Source: Deltaproteobacteria bacterium | Lineage (GTDB): Bacteria > Desulfobacterota > Desulfobacteria > Desulfobacterales > SURF-15 | NCBI GenBank assembly: GCA_019309565.1 | Contig: JAFDFZ010000003.1 | Coordinates: forward strand, 1 to 64,000 | Direction: 5' to 3' | Length of the DNA stretch: 64,000 nucleotides | Shown: one piece after another, positions 18,398 through 26,886 of the stretch | Layout: every line of letters starts with the position of its first letter | How positions within the stretch are numbered: the first letter of the stretch is position 1 | The notes under the pieces: generated by a model | The model's input: only the letters and a program-made list of their open reading frames with translations | The model's database searches: none | Told to the model about the DNA's origin: nothing | Translations under genes and position numbers: made by a program

Positions 18398-19281
18398 AGT
18401 TGGTGTCCGCATTGAAAACAATATCTGTGTTCTTTTTCCACACGCCCGCCGCAATTGCTGCAGAATCTGGCCCGATACTTTCTATCCAGTGTATGTTCAG
18501 GACCCGCCGAAGCAGACGATGGGCGGCGGGTGACAAGCAGCCAGACCAGGGCCAGAACCACAATAATACCTCCGGTAACAATAGCTATAAGGGGCCAGTT
18601 GAGGCCTGTATCGGCGGCCGATTCTATGAACCCATCTGTTTTTTGGGTACCAGCACTGCTCGCAAGCATACCATCGGTCGATAACTGTTGCGCATCCACT
18701 ACGGTGTACTGCACTTGCAGTGATAACCGTTGCCCGGCCGGTACGGTTCGGGAGCGAAACGAATGGTAAATGAATCCATCATCTCCCTTGGAAATATCAA
18801 CAGTCCCCGGAACGGTGCGAAGGGAAATGGCTGCTTTAGGTCGCTGCACCCTTAATTGGAACTGGTTGACGGAAATTTCCGACAACCAGACAAAATCAAA
18901 AAGCCGTTGTTTATCTTTAACCGTATACGGAAAGTAGTATTCCATTCTGAAACGCAAATCAGGTGTGATGAACGTCAGTGTCCCGGGCCCTGAATTTGAG
19001 ACGATATCATCCTTCATCATACCATCCCCGGCATCGATGCGGGCAATGGCGTTGAGTTGGGCGGTTTTCGGCAATGGAAGGGTGACACTGGCAGGAAGCC
19101 TGGTATCAGGGGGCAGTGCGCCGGTCAACAAAACCAGTACCGATGCTTTATCGTAATCCGGCCAAAGTTCGACAAGAAGCGAATCTATAGTCGATACATT
19201 TGATACATCTGTTTGTGGGTTACCCGTCAGCGGGGCCAGCAAAGTTGATGCGAGAAGAAAAAATATGGCGATTCGTTTCAT
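18394..19281 (-). CDS. Membrane protein with C-terminal zinc ribbon
   Basis: About 295 residues: a signal peptide (MKRIAIFFLLASTLLAPLTG), a long extracytoplasmic beta-rich region of about 200 residues, one membrane span (LIAIVTGGIIVVLALVWLLV), and a cytoplasmic zinc ribbon with CSNCGG and CFQCGH. The topology resembles carboxypeptidase-regulatory or YceI-like periplasmic domains tethered to a small metal-binding tail, but I cannot name the family. It starts 22 bases after the selenoprotein gene, so both probably share the sigma-54 promoter near 19860. A frame with GTG at 19290 also exists; ATG 19281 is preferred. Confidence 0.7.
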   Translation of the reverse strand: MKRIAIFFLLASTLLAPLTGNPQTDVSNVSTIDSLLVELWPDYDKASVLVLLTGALPPDTRLPASVTLPLPKTAQLNAIARIDAGDGMMKDDIVSNSGPGTLTFITPDLRFRMEYYFPYTVKDKQRLFDFVWLSEISVNQFQLRVQRPKAAISLRTVPGTVDISKGDDGFIYHSFRSRTVPAGQRLSLQVQYTVVDAQQLSTDGMLASSAGTQKTDGFIESAADTGLNWPLIAIVTGGIIVVLALVWLLVTRRPSSASAGPEHTLDRKYRARFCSNCGGRVEKEHRYCFQCGHQL

Positions 19282-19302
19282 TGCAAGCACCGTGGCTGCA
19301 AA

Positions 19303-19794
19303 TTATTTTCTGAACTTGCGGTCGATTGCAGCCTGAATTTCGATTGCCGTTTTACCCTTGGCATGCATTCGAGACGCTAACTGCGCCTCATCCACACAGA
19401 TCCCTCATGTAGAGGCGTGGCTGTCAACATAACATGTCAACAGATTCTTATGACCGTAGTTTTCTTTGCACAGACAATAGCAATAGAGTTTATCAAGCAC
19501 CTCGGGTATGTCTCGGGCAATTTGATAGGCTTTTCTAACTTTCCCGCTGAATAAGGCTGGTGCAAGGGTCCGTCTCGTTTCCCGAAGCTTGGTGTTATTT
19601 TTTTTCACGCTTGCGGGTTGCACAGATGGCTTTTCGCGGACTCTGTTTTGATACATATAAAAAATTCCTGCGCCGATCAGTAAAATACCAAGGCATAAGG
19701 CTATTAAAGGGTATGGTGAATGCCTTTTGGGCGGTACTGTCTTTTGTTTCTGTGCGGTGGGTTTTCTCGTCGATCTCTTTTTTTTCTTTTTCAT
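19303..19794 (-). CDS. CYCXC family selenoprotein, membrane anchored
   Basis: A simple reading ends at a TGA (19405-19407) after ..VDSHAST, but the frame continues GICVDEAQLASRMHAKGKTA and on to IDRKF before TAA. The whole is 163 residues with Sec at 130, forming U-x-x-C with Cys133. The motif CYCLC at 105-109, then GHKNLLTCYVDSHA, marks the CYCXC family, whose other members have Cys at the UGA position. The N-terminus is Lys rich and followed by one membrane span (about residues 27-47), so the Cys/Sec part faces the periplasm. A SECIS-like hairpin follows the UGA, selD is 5 kb away, and a consensus sigma-54 promoter lies 55 bases upstream. The function of the family is unknown; a thiol or metal redox role is likely. 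Confidence 0.87.
19371..19389 (-). promoter_or_regulatory. Bacterial SECIS hairpin of the CYCXC selenoprotein
   Basis: On the mRNA, GAGGCGC pairs with GCGTCTC (seven pairs, one of them G-U) around the loop AGTTA. The stem begins 15 bases after the UGA and the loop 22 bases after it, with G at the second loop base, as in known bacterial elements. Confidence 0.75.
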
Positions 19795-19848
19795 TCCAAT
19801 ATTCCCGATTTTGGTGTTTTAATTAATCTGTTTAATTGGTTTTTATTG

Positions 19849-19864
19849 AGCAAAGAATGTGCCA
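19849..19864 (-). promoter_or_regulatory. Sigma-54 (-24/-12) promoter of the CYCXC selenoprotein operon
   Basis: On the minus strand: TGGCAC, five bases, TTGCT, a consensus RpoN site. It lies 55 bases before the ATG of the selenoprotein gene. Confidence 0.8.
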
Positions 19865-20130
19865 CAGGAAGAAAAGAAGATAGACATATTTATGATTTTA
19901 AAGCGATCAGTGCACTATTCATGTCTGGGTGATGCTGTTTATTGGAAATACACATGGTAAAGATGAAAGGAGAAAGCCTTTGGAGAGATAAAATATATCA
20001 ATAATTTCAAAATGTTTCTAAAACTAAACATAAATGCCGGTCACTGACACATATAAAACTCTAATTATCTGCCTCAATGTAACAGCCTGTTTCAAATGGG
20101 TTAAAGATTTCCGTTATTATTCACGCCAGG

Positions 20131-20147
20131 TGCAAAAATTTTTTGCA
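20131..20147 (+). promoter_or_regulatory. Putative enhancer-binding site (palindrome)
   Basis: TGCAAAAATTTTTTGCA, nearly perfect dyad, 150 bases upstream of the -24 element at 20289. It resembles the dyads at 15924 and 49102, and the sequence around it (TGGGTTAAAG upstream) is also shared with the 15.9-kb region. Confidence 0.6.
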
Positions 20148-20288
20148 TTTAATTCAGATTCTTGAATAAGAACTGTTTATTTATTATCCACTTTCACATT
20201 TACTCAGTTTGAAAGAATTTCACTCGCACCAGTCATTTATTGGAATATTAATAATATAAATATAGTGTTATCATTATATGTCACAATG

Positions 20289-20304
20289 TGGTATATTTAT
20301 TGCT
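20289..20304 (+). promoter_or_regulatory. Sigma-54 (-24/-12) promoter of the first YHS gene
   Basis: TGGTAT, five bases, TTGCT, with GG and GC at the required ten-base spacing. The YHS gene begins 100 bases downstream. Confidence 0.65.
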
Positions 20305-20403
20305 AAGTTAATGATACGAAACATCAGAGAACGTTGTTGGAAAGTTTCTCGCTGTTCAAGCTGTTTTTGATTTCAATAAGATTTTGATTAGGAGGATCAA
20401 AAA

Positions 20404-20673
20404 ATGGGAAACCCGAGCGTCTCATCTAAGATCGATCCAAATGTATTTACCGATCCTGTATGCGGGATGAAGGTTTCTCCGGATAAAGGAAACCTTTTTT
20501 ATAGCTACAAGGGGTGCAGGTACTACTTTTGTGCGGAAGCATGCCGAAAAGCATTTGAAAGCAATCCATTAAAATATTTGTCACAGAAACCTTCCAAACG
20601 TAAAGGCATATGGGGGCGTTATTTGGATCGTCTTAACAAAGCTACCGCCGGACAACAAATTAAATGCCATTAA
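20404..20673 (+). CDS. YHS domain-containing protein
   Basis: An 89-residue soluble protein. The core DPVCGMKVSPDKG and YYFCAEACRKAFESNPLKYL is the YHS domain, a small metal-binding module (Cys residues at CGM, CAEAC) found in copper and heavy-metal ATPases and in free-standing proteins. The start has AGGAGGATCAAAAA upstream. The C-terminal tail is basic. A paralogue lies at 49333, also behind a sigma-54 promoter. The likely role is metal binding or trafficking, perhaps copper for the cupredoxin operon; that link is inference. Confidence 0.9.
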   Translation: MGNPSVSSKIDPNVFTDPVCGMKVSPDKGNLFYSYKGCRYYFCAEACRKAFESNPLKYLSQKPSKRKGIWGRYLDRLNKATAGQQIKCH

Positions 20674-21091
20674 AACCATGGGGCAACAATAAATACCGAG
20701 GAAAAGGGAGATCGAATTTCACGTTCATCCGGCGAATGTTTCCGGCCAAAGCAGTTTTTCATTGGATTGACAGAAGCCCTGAGTGCCATCGGCTCTTGCG
20801 GCTTCAGGCGGAATGTCTGAGGTTTAGATGGCGGCATGCTGCGCCCATTGCCTTGTCGCCTTTTTGCCTGCATTGGGGTCGCCATTTTTATCGGCGACAA
20901 CCGACGGTGTAGAGCAATATCAAACCGATCTTCCTTTCAATCGATGTGCTTTCAAACATGTTTGGAATGTGGACTGATATCGGCAGTGCAATAACATGAT
21001 AGCTAATCCAACCGTAAAAACAGGGTTCGGGTTGATGTGCTTCTGCTGAAGCTTGTATCGAGCAAGCCGAGGAAATTTGAAGGAGATGAAG
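20674..21091. other. Intergenic region, possible decayed sequence
   Basis: About 420 bases between the YHS and RseC genes. One frame has protein-like stretches (FRPKQFFIGLTEALSAIGSC, stop, then RPLPCRLFACIGVAIFIGDN) broken by a TGA near 20818; I could not assign a family and found no convincing SECIS, so I leave it as possible decayed coding sequence. Confidence 0.35.
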
Positions 21092-21550
21092 ATGGCGGAG
21101 ACAAAAGGTTTTGTCGTCAACATCAATGAGAATGGATGGGCGCAGGTAATAAGTGAAAGACTGGATGCCTGCGCGCATTGCCCAGCAAAAAACAACTGCC
21201 ATTCCTCCTGTTCGAGCGTGAAAATAGAAACGAAAGCCTTAAATAAAATCGGAGCGGATATAGGGAATCATGTATCCATAAGCCTAAGCTCCGGGAGGGC
21301 TATAAAAAGCGCAGCGGCGCTTTATCTTATACCTGTTTCCGGCCTGATGGCAGGCGCTATTTTCGGCGGTGTGATAGATACAGTACTGGCAATCAATGAA
21401 ACACTTTCATCCATATTATTCGGTTCCATCGGTTTAATCCTGGGCTTTGTGTTAACATTGTATATTTCCAGAAAAATGTCATCAAACAATCAGCTTACAC
21501 CTGTAATAACGCGCATTTTAAAACCGCAGGCTTTCCACCCCTTTCGCTAA
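21092..21550 (+). CDS. RseC/SoxR-reducing system protein
   Basis: About 152 residues. The N-terminal part has the RseC Cys cluster CAHCPAKNNCHSSC, followed by a beta domain and two membrane spans (ALYLIPVSGLMAGAIF, and LFGSIGLILGFVLTLYI). RseC proteins work with Rnf-type complexes to keep SoxR reduced or modulate sigma-E; in anaerobes they are often found alone. The ATG at 21092 has AAGGAG six bases upstream; an ATG at 21086 directly abuts that site. No rnf genes are in the window. Confidence 0.88.
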   Translation: MAETKGFVVNINENGWAQVISERLDACAHCPAKNNCHSSCSSVKIETKALNKIGADIGNHVSISLSSGRAIKSAAALYLIPVSGLMAGAIFGGVIDTVLAINETLSSILFGSIGLILGFVLTLYISRKMSSNNQLTPVITRILKPQAFHPFR

Positions 21551-21627
21551 GTTAACAAGAGCAGTTGGACCCTTGTCACCTTGAACCCTTTGGGGTACTA
21601 ACAATTAAACTGAAGTCTTCGCCTAAA

Positions 21628-21723
21628 CCCCAGTGTTGAACAATAAGTCCTGCCTGAAACCTGGAAGCTGGATTCAACCTGGTGTTAGGGGCATTTTGGC
21701 GTGTGTTTTATGCGACTACGGGG
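21628..21723 (+). repeat. Short inverted-repeat element, copy D (96 bp)
   Basis: Begins CCCCAGTGTTGAACAATAAG and ends ATGCGACTACGGGG; flanks are TAAA and TAAG. Its left flank (AACTGAAGTCTTCGCC) and right flank (GTTTTCTCCCGTT) match those of copy E at 50046, so the two share a duplicated context that in copy E is the end of an nfeD-like gene. Confidence 0.7.
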
Positions 21724-21754
21724 TAAGGGCGAGGGGTTTTCTCCCGTTTTCCGA

Positions 21755-22043
21755 TCGAGGCAATATAGGAAAAGAGGTTTTTATTGGAACCGTGGTTATT
21801 TCTGCAGTAGTGGTGGATGTCTCGCGGCTTATCATTTACGGGTTCACCTTCTTTTCAAGAGACTACCAGATTTTAAAAACACATGGCGGAATAGAACTTG
21901 TGGTTGCCGGCACGCTTGCCGCCTTTATTGGGGCGTTTGCGGGCTCCCGGTTGGTAAAAAAAATCACGATGCGAACGGTGAGAACAATCGTCGGGGGGCT
22001 TTTGCTGTTGGTTGCTCTGTCTCTTGGAACCGGAATGATCTGA
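21755..22043 (+). pseudogene. TauE/SafE permease, C-terminal fragment
   Basis: The frame from about 21763 reads EVFIGTVVISAVVVDVSRL, then LVVAGTLAAFIGAFAGSRLV and a final span, the last third of a TauE/SafE permease. No N-terminal two thirds are present; the sequence upstream is repeat element copy D. It is not a copy of the intact permease at 14965, whose C-terminus differs. Because the fragment overlaps the 3' end of the radical SAM gene on the other strand, a deletion or rearrangement joined the two. Confidence 0.75.
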
Positions 22044-22988
22044 CAGAAAAACCTCAGAATCCGTCATCACTGCATAACAGAGGTCGCATCTGTTAACATA
22101 TTCTTTTCTGCTTCTGCCCACTCCTTTCTTGTACAGCCCTTCAGGTCCCTGATTCATCAGCACCTTGAAGAGGGGGCTGCGACTAGCCTTCTGTATGATC
22201 AAGCGCAGCCTTTCCCTGCCAGCGTTTCCGATGGCAAAGGCCTCATCGGTGCCAAGTGCGGAGCAGCAGGGAAAAACTTTGCCGGAAGGTGCTATGGATA
22301 CATCCCGTAAAATCTGATGACACGGACCCTTAATGGAGGCGCCGTCTGTAACCCTCTTGCTTTCAGGAAGCTTTGCTGCTCTCCCTGCAGGGATGAAACC
22401 GGATTCAATCGCCAAAGCAGATACCGGACTATTGGGTCGATGATCTTTCCCGATCACCTGAATGCCTCCATCTGCCAGCATCCCGACCACCCTGCCGATC
22501 GTTAGTCGGCTTGAACGGGCAACGACGCACATGATAACTGTTTTTACTCCAAGCCGCTGTGAAGCCTTGTAACAATTGAGAACTCTTTCAAAGGGAAGTT
22601 GTCTCTGGTGAAAATCATCAGTGCTTATATTGATGACTTCAAGCCCAGCTTCCTTGAGTTTTGCCAGGATGATTTCGGCTTTTTTTTCGCTTTGCGCCCA
22701 GAAACAGTTAGTGACACATTCGGTGTAAAATCCCCGTTTTTTCGCAAAAGATATGACTTTAAGAAGCGTATCTTCGAAAAGAAACGGCTCGCCTCCGGTT
22801 ATGCTGATCCATTTTACAGTAGGAATTTCCCTTGCCTGGTCTATATAGTCGAAGGCCTCCGCTGTTGCCATGCTGACTGTTTTGTCCGGGCCAGAGTCAA
22901 GCCAGCAATGGCTGCACGAAAGATTGCATCGTTCGGTCAGCATAAGGCTTACACGGTAAGTTTCTAAATGTTTTCGGCCCGCATACAT
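21873..22988 (-). CDS. Radical SAM/SPASM protein with a rearranged C-terminus
   Basis: A 371-residue frame. The radical SAM motif CNLSCSHC lies at residues about 20-27, with SITGGEPFLFED as the GGE motif. A SPASM-like Cys set follows (GPCHQILRDVSIAPSGKVFP then CCSAL, and CDLC near residue 310). The last about 55 residues, from SDHSGSKRQ onward, are simply the antisense of the TauE fragment, so the native end has been lost or replaced. Relatives modify peptides or proteins. The gene starts 2 bases beyond the stop of the M28 peptidase gene and closes the long minus-strand operon. Confidence 0.82.
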   Translation of the reverse strand: MYAGRKHLETYRVSLMLTERCNLSCSHCWLDSGPDKTVSMATAEAFDYIDQAREIPTVKWISITGGEPFLFEDTLLKVISFAKKRGFYTECVTNCFWAQSEKKAEIILAKLKEAGLEVINISTDDFHQRQLPFERVLNCYKASQRLGVKTVIMCVVARSSRLTIGRVVGMLADGGIQVIGKDHRPNSPVSALAIESGFIPAGRAAKLPESKRVTDGASIKGPCHQILRDVSIAPSGKVFPCCSALGTDEAFAIGNAGRERLRLIIQKASRSPLFKVLMNQGPEGLYKKGVGRSRKEYVNRCDLCYAVMTDSEVFLSDHSGSKRQSNQQQKPPDDCSHRSHRDFFYQPGARKRPNKGGKRAGNHKFYSAMCF

Positions 22989-22989
22989 T

Positions 22990-24801
22990 TTAAGAAAGAC
23001 TTTTTTCGACCTGTGCCAGGGTTTTTCGGATCAGTTCATTCGCCAGGTGAAAGCCGTCCTCTACATAATTTCTTTCTCTTAAGAGCTTTGTTTGTAAAAG
23101 TTTGAATTCAGCGGACTGGTGAAGAGGCATGTCTGCAAGTTTAAGAATACCATGTATACGGGGGAAGGGTCTGGCACCGAAGGTCTCCATATCCATCTGA
23201 GCTGTCTTTTCCGCATCAGAATGGGCTACGGGGTTGATGTGTCTTGATACCCACATGATACAGTAGTTCAGTGTTTCGATCACATCCTCAGAAACTTCAC
23301 ATGCCTCGACCCTTTTTACCGTTTCTTCAAGCAAAGCGGCAAGATCTTTAAAATCCGCTGCCTTCTCTATCACGGGGTAAAGATTGAAATAACTTCTGAC
23401 CTTATCGGCTTTTTTCTGGATTTCTTCCAGTGTTTTGAGCATCCCCTCGGCATAAGGAACGAAGTTCATAGGTAGAATTCGGCAGTTGGTCATTCTTAAA
23501 ATATAATTGAGATTAACCTTAATATCGGTGTAAAGTATGTTAATATCGCCCCTGTCCAGGGTAGCCCACGCTGTGTGCCACCACCATCCTCCCCCGGAAT
23601 AGTTGACGAATGGATCATAAAGACCTTCAGGTCTGGCAGATACAGTACTTGCATGAGGGATTCCGGTTCCCCAAAAACTGCTGTCGCCAGCACGGGTCGG
23701 CCATCTTGATGTCTCCACCTCTATGCCGGTGACGGCCTTTATGCTATCGAAAACAGCATCCCGCACCTCGGCAATGGGGGCTGCCCTGTATGTTGTCGCT
23801 CCCTCAGCCCCCGGGGAATCAATATTCAAAAAGCCTATGCAGTAGTACCGTAGATCATGCCAGAACCTGTCATTGTACCAGGTGGAGCCGCCATACCGGC
23901 CGATCTCGTGGGCTGTCCAAAAAGCGAAACGAATGCTTCGGTCAAGTTTTTCCCTGTGTGAGTTCAATACTCTGGAAAGTTCGAGAATGGCTACAACGCC
24001 GGATGCGTTATCGGTAACACCCGGTGAAAAGGGAGGAGTATCCACATGCCCGTTTACAAGAATAAACTGTTCCGGATTTTTACTTCCCTTGATTTCAGCT
24101 ACAGGAAGCGGTAGCCTTTTCCAGCGGGTCTCCACAATGGATGTTAAACGCACTCGCATATGCCCTTGTTTAGCCAGAGTTTTTAAAATCTGCCCGTCTT
24201 TATTCGAAACAGACACTATGGCCGGAATCGTCTGTATGAGATGGAGATTGTCCGGAGTTGGATTTCCGGAAACAGAGAAATCTGCGCGCTGATGGATAAT
24301 GGTTGAAACAAACGTGTCCTGTTCTATTACGATAATCCCCTTAACTCCCATCTGCTGAAGCTTTAACGTCAATGGATAGCGCAGTCCCATCCAGTCACCG
24401 GAGGTTTTTTGCTCCGCCAGAACAATCTTGTTACGGCATTCCGCTCTGCCGATTTCCTCAGGGCAAATGTATATGACTTCGCCTTCAAGTCCCCCAGCTC
24501 CGGTGGTACCGACCTGCCGATAGGGAGTGCACTGAATCTCCATGGTACAGGGCTCTAGAACGACTAGTTCCGCCCATTTCGGATCACTCAGATAAGCATC
24601 GTAGTGGAAGATCTGTGGTACCAGACCGTATTCTTCAAGTTTACGCACGATAAACTCGACCGCTTTCTTTTCCCGGCGGCTTCCGGAGTGTATCGGAGTA
24701 AACTTCATGAATCGCTTCCAGTTTTTGTCCAACTCGTCTTTTGAAATCTCTTTTTCAAGTTCATGGAGAAGTTGCTGGTTTTCACCGGAAAGTCTGATCA
24801 T
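22990..24801 (-). CDS. M28 family metallopeptidase with PA domain
   Basis: 603 residues. The zinc site is visible: VNGHVDTPPFSPGVTDNASG (HxD and the bridging D), TAHEIGRYGGSTW (catalytic E), LNIDSPG, and a later His (IPHASTVSARPEG). A protease-associated insertion lies at about residues 110-230. M28 enzymes are aminopeptidases or carboxypeptidases. No signal peptide is seen, so it likely trims imported peptides inside the cell. It is encoded between the importer ATPase (gap 62 bases) and the radical SAM protein, with which it is probably translationally coupled. Confidence 0.9.
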   Translation of the reverse strand: MIRLSGENQQLLHELEKEISKDELDKNWKRFMKFTPIHSGSRREKKAVEFIVRKLEEYGLVPQIFHYDAYLSDPKWAELVVLEPCTMEIQCTPYRQVGTTGAGGLEGEVIYICPEEIGRAECRNKIVLAEQKTSGDWMGLRYPLTLKLQQMGVKGIIVIEQDTFVSTIIHQRADFSVSGNPTPDNLHLIQTIPAIVSVSNKDGQILKTLAKQGHMRVRLTSIVETRWKRLPLPVAEIKGSKNPEQFILVNGHVDTPPFSPGVTDNASGVVAILELSRVLNSHREKLDRSIRFAFWTAHEIGRYGGSTWYNDRFWHDLRYYCIGFLNIDSPGAEGATTYRAAPIAEVRDAVFDSIKAVTGIEVETSRWPTRAGDSSFWGTGIPHASTVSARPEGLYDPFVNYSGGGWWWHTAWATLDRGDINILYTDIKVNLNYILRMTNCRILPMNFVPYAEGMLKTLEEIQKKADKVRSYFNLYPVIEKAADFKDLAALLEETVKRVEACEVSEDVIETLNYCIMWVSRHINPVAHSDAEKTAQMDMETFGARPFPRIHGILKLADMPLHQSAEFKLLQTKLLRERNYVEDGFHLANELIRKTLAQVEKSLS

Positions 24802-24863
24802 AATTTTCCTCCTTGGTCAGGTAAATATACAGGCCTCAAGGCTCTATAATCACCCGTGATATA

Positions 24864-25838
24864 TTACAAATGGCAGCGAACGAAGTGATCTTTCTCTACT
24901 TCTTTTAGCTCCGGACACGGCGCCTTCTTACAGAGGCTTTTTTTCTCCTGACATCTTGATAGAAAATAACAAGTTTCAGGCAGATTGGCAGGTGAAGGAA
25001 TCTCTCCGTCAAGAATTACCTCTTTTGGAAGAAGTTTTCTTTCTTTTTCCTGCACAACCGGTATAGCCGAAAGAAGCGCCTTTGTGTATGGATGTATAGG
25101 ATTTTCAAAAATAGCGGAAGTTTCAGCAGCCTCGATCACCTTTCCAAGATACATCACCATCACTCGATCCGCCATGTTCTTGGTCAGGCTCAGATTGTGT
25201 GTTATCAAAATATAAGTGAGCCTCAGCCGGTCGCGCAAATCGATCAGAAGGCGAAGTATTTTCGCCTGGACAGATACATCGAGTGCGGAAGTTGGTTCAT
25301 CCAATATGATTACTCTTGGATTCAAGGCGAGTGCCCGGGCAATGCCGACGCGCTGTTTCTCTCCGCCGCTCAGATATCCCGGGTATCGCGTCATCATTTC
25401 CTGGGGAAGATTAACGATTTCAAGTAGTTGTTTTACCCTTTCTTTGATTTCGGTTCTTGAAAGACTGTAATGTATTTTCAAGGGCAGGGATAGAATATCT
25501 CCAACAGTATGTTTCGGGTTCAAAGAAGCCCCTGCATCTTGAAAAACCATCGGCATCTTCCTGCGGATTCGTTTAAGCTCAGATTTTTGAAGATATGAAA
25601 TATCCTCTGCGTCAAACCAGATCCTTCCTTTTGTCGGGGTGTATATGCGGGTGAGGGTGTATCCTAAGGTACTTTTACCGCATCCAGATTCGCCTATTAC
25701 TGCGAAAATCTGCCCTGCTTCCACGGTAATATCAACATCATCAACCGCCTTTATGGTGACTTGGTGGCGGGATATGGTGCCGGTGCTGCGATAAAAATAT
25801 TTACACAAGTTATTGGTTTTTAAAATAATCTCCTCCAT
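24864..25838 (-). CDS. Peptide ABC transporter ATP-binding protein (OppF type, second system)
   Basis: 324 residues. It has Walker [14 protein letters not shown], signature LSGGEKQRVGIARAL, Walker B VIILDEPTSALDVS, LITHNLSLTKNMADR, and an oligopeptide C-terminal domain (CYFLSRCQEKKSLC). The N-terminal KYFYRSTGTISRHQVTIKAV is the OppF-type insertion. It ends the transporter part of the operon 43 bases after the OppD-type gene. Confidence 0.92.
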   Translation of the reverse strand: MEEIILKTNNLCKYFYRSTGTISRHQVTIKAVDDVDITVEAGQIFAVIGESGCGKSTLGYTLTRIYTPTKGRIWFDAEDISYLQKSELKRIRRKMPMVFQDAGASLNPKHTVGDILSLPLKIHYSLSRTEIKERVKQLLEIVNLPQEMMTRYPGYLSGGEKQRVGIARALALNPRVIILDEPTSALDVSVQAKILRLLIDLRDRLRLTYILITHNLSLTKNMADRVMVMYLGKVIEAAETSAIFENPIHPYTKALLSAIPVVQEKERKLLPKEVILDGEIPSPANLPETCYFLSRCQEKKSLCKKAPCPELKEVEKDHFVRCHL

Positions 25839-25881
25839 TCCGACTTACTGCGTTTCTATAAGGGGTTACAAACACCAGGAT

Positions 25882-26886
25882 CTAATCAAACAGGTTGCAT
25901 GCAACAAAACGCCCTTTATCCACTTCTATAAGCCTGGGGCTTTCAGATTCACAGGCCTCGGTGCTGCGGTCGCACCTGGGGAAAAATCTACATCCGTTCG
26001 AGGGATTAAAATAGTCCGGAACGTTGCCGGGAATCCCATCGAATTCCTCACCGCTCAGCTTCGGAATCGAGCGAACAAGTCCCTTTGTATAAGGATGCAA
26101 TGGTTCATCAAGAAGCGCCGATGTTTCGGCAACCTCTACAACTGTACCCGCGTACATCACACATGTTCTTGTACAAATAGACCTTGCCACCCCCAGATCA
26201 TGTGTGATGTAAAGTCCGGATAAACGTTGCTCTTCTATCTTTTCCGAAAGCAGCCTCAGGATCCCCTTTTGAATCGTCACATCCAAAGCCGTTGTCGGTT
26301 CGTCGGCGATAAGTAACACGGGATCACCTATAAGCGACATGGCTATCAGAACACGCTGTCTCATCCCTCCGCTTAACTCCACGGGATATTTGTTCAGCAT
26401 TGTTTCAGGTTCGGGAATGTTGACCTTATGAAGTAGTTCAATCGCATGAGTTTGAGCGGCTTTTTTTATTTTTGAGATCCTCCGATTGTAACAGTAACAG
26501 TAGAAGCTCATATTGCTGCTGCGCCATATGATGTTATCTATCATTATTTCACCAATGGTGAATACAGGGTTTAATGAGGTCATGGGGTCTTGCGGTATGT
26601 ATCCTATTTTCTGTTTTATGATATTTCTTTCCGATTTGGACAAAGCAAGCAGATCCTGGCCCATAAAGTCGACCCGGCCGCTTATGATCCTTGCCGGAGG
26701 TATGGCTAGGATACCGAGCAGTGTTTTCGCGGTTACGCTTTTTCCACATCCTGTTTCACCTACAAGGCCGACAATCTCTCCCTCTTTCACTTCAAGGGAC
26801 ACACCTTTCAATACCTTGACGATTCCATCGATTGTTTTGAAATGAATTGATAGGTTGTTGATTGTTATAATATGATGATTTGTCAT
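25882..26886 (-). CDS. Peptide ABC transporter ATP-binding protein (OppD type, second system)
   Basis: 334 residues. It has Walker [15 protein letters not shown]-loop IPQDPMTSLNP, signature [15 protein letters not shown], Walker [15 protein letters not shown] and the C-terminal CRFFPRC motif. A short unusual insertion (NMSFYCYCYNRRISKIKKAA) sits in the helical domain before the signature. The start overlaps the DppC-type gene end by 4 bases. Confidence 0.92.
   Translation of the reverse strand: MTNHHIITINNLSIHFKTIDGIVKVLKGVSLEVKEGEIVGLVGETGCGKSVTAKTLLGILAIPPARIISGRVDFMGQDLLALSKSERNIIKQKIGYIPQDPMTSLNPVFTIGEIMIDNIIWRSSNMSFYCYCYNRRISKIKKAAQTHAIELLHKVNIPEPETMLNKYPVELSGGMRQRVLIAMSLIGDPVLLIADEPTTALDVTIQKGILRLLSEKIEEQRLSGLYITHDLGVARSICTRTCVMYAGTVVEVAETSALLDEPLHPYTKGLVRSIPKLSGEEFDGIPGNVPDYFNPSNGCRFFPRCDRSTEACESESPRLIEVDKGRFVACNLFD

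Larger units (their letters stand above)
19865..20403. other. Divergent regulatory region between the CYCXC selenoprotein and YHS genes
   Basis: About 540 very A/T-rich bases with no gene. It carries sigma-54 promoters reading outward on both sides and one palindromic enhancer-like site at 20131. A single activator bound there could serve both genes. Confidence 0.6.

Noticed and set aside
20690-20960. Possible further UGA-containing frame (GLTEALSAIGSCGFRR, TGA, GLDGGM)
   Set aside because: No recognisable family, no convincing SECIS stem after the TGA and no clear start; more likely decayed sequence.
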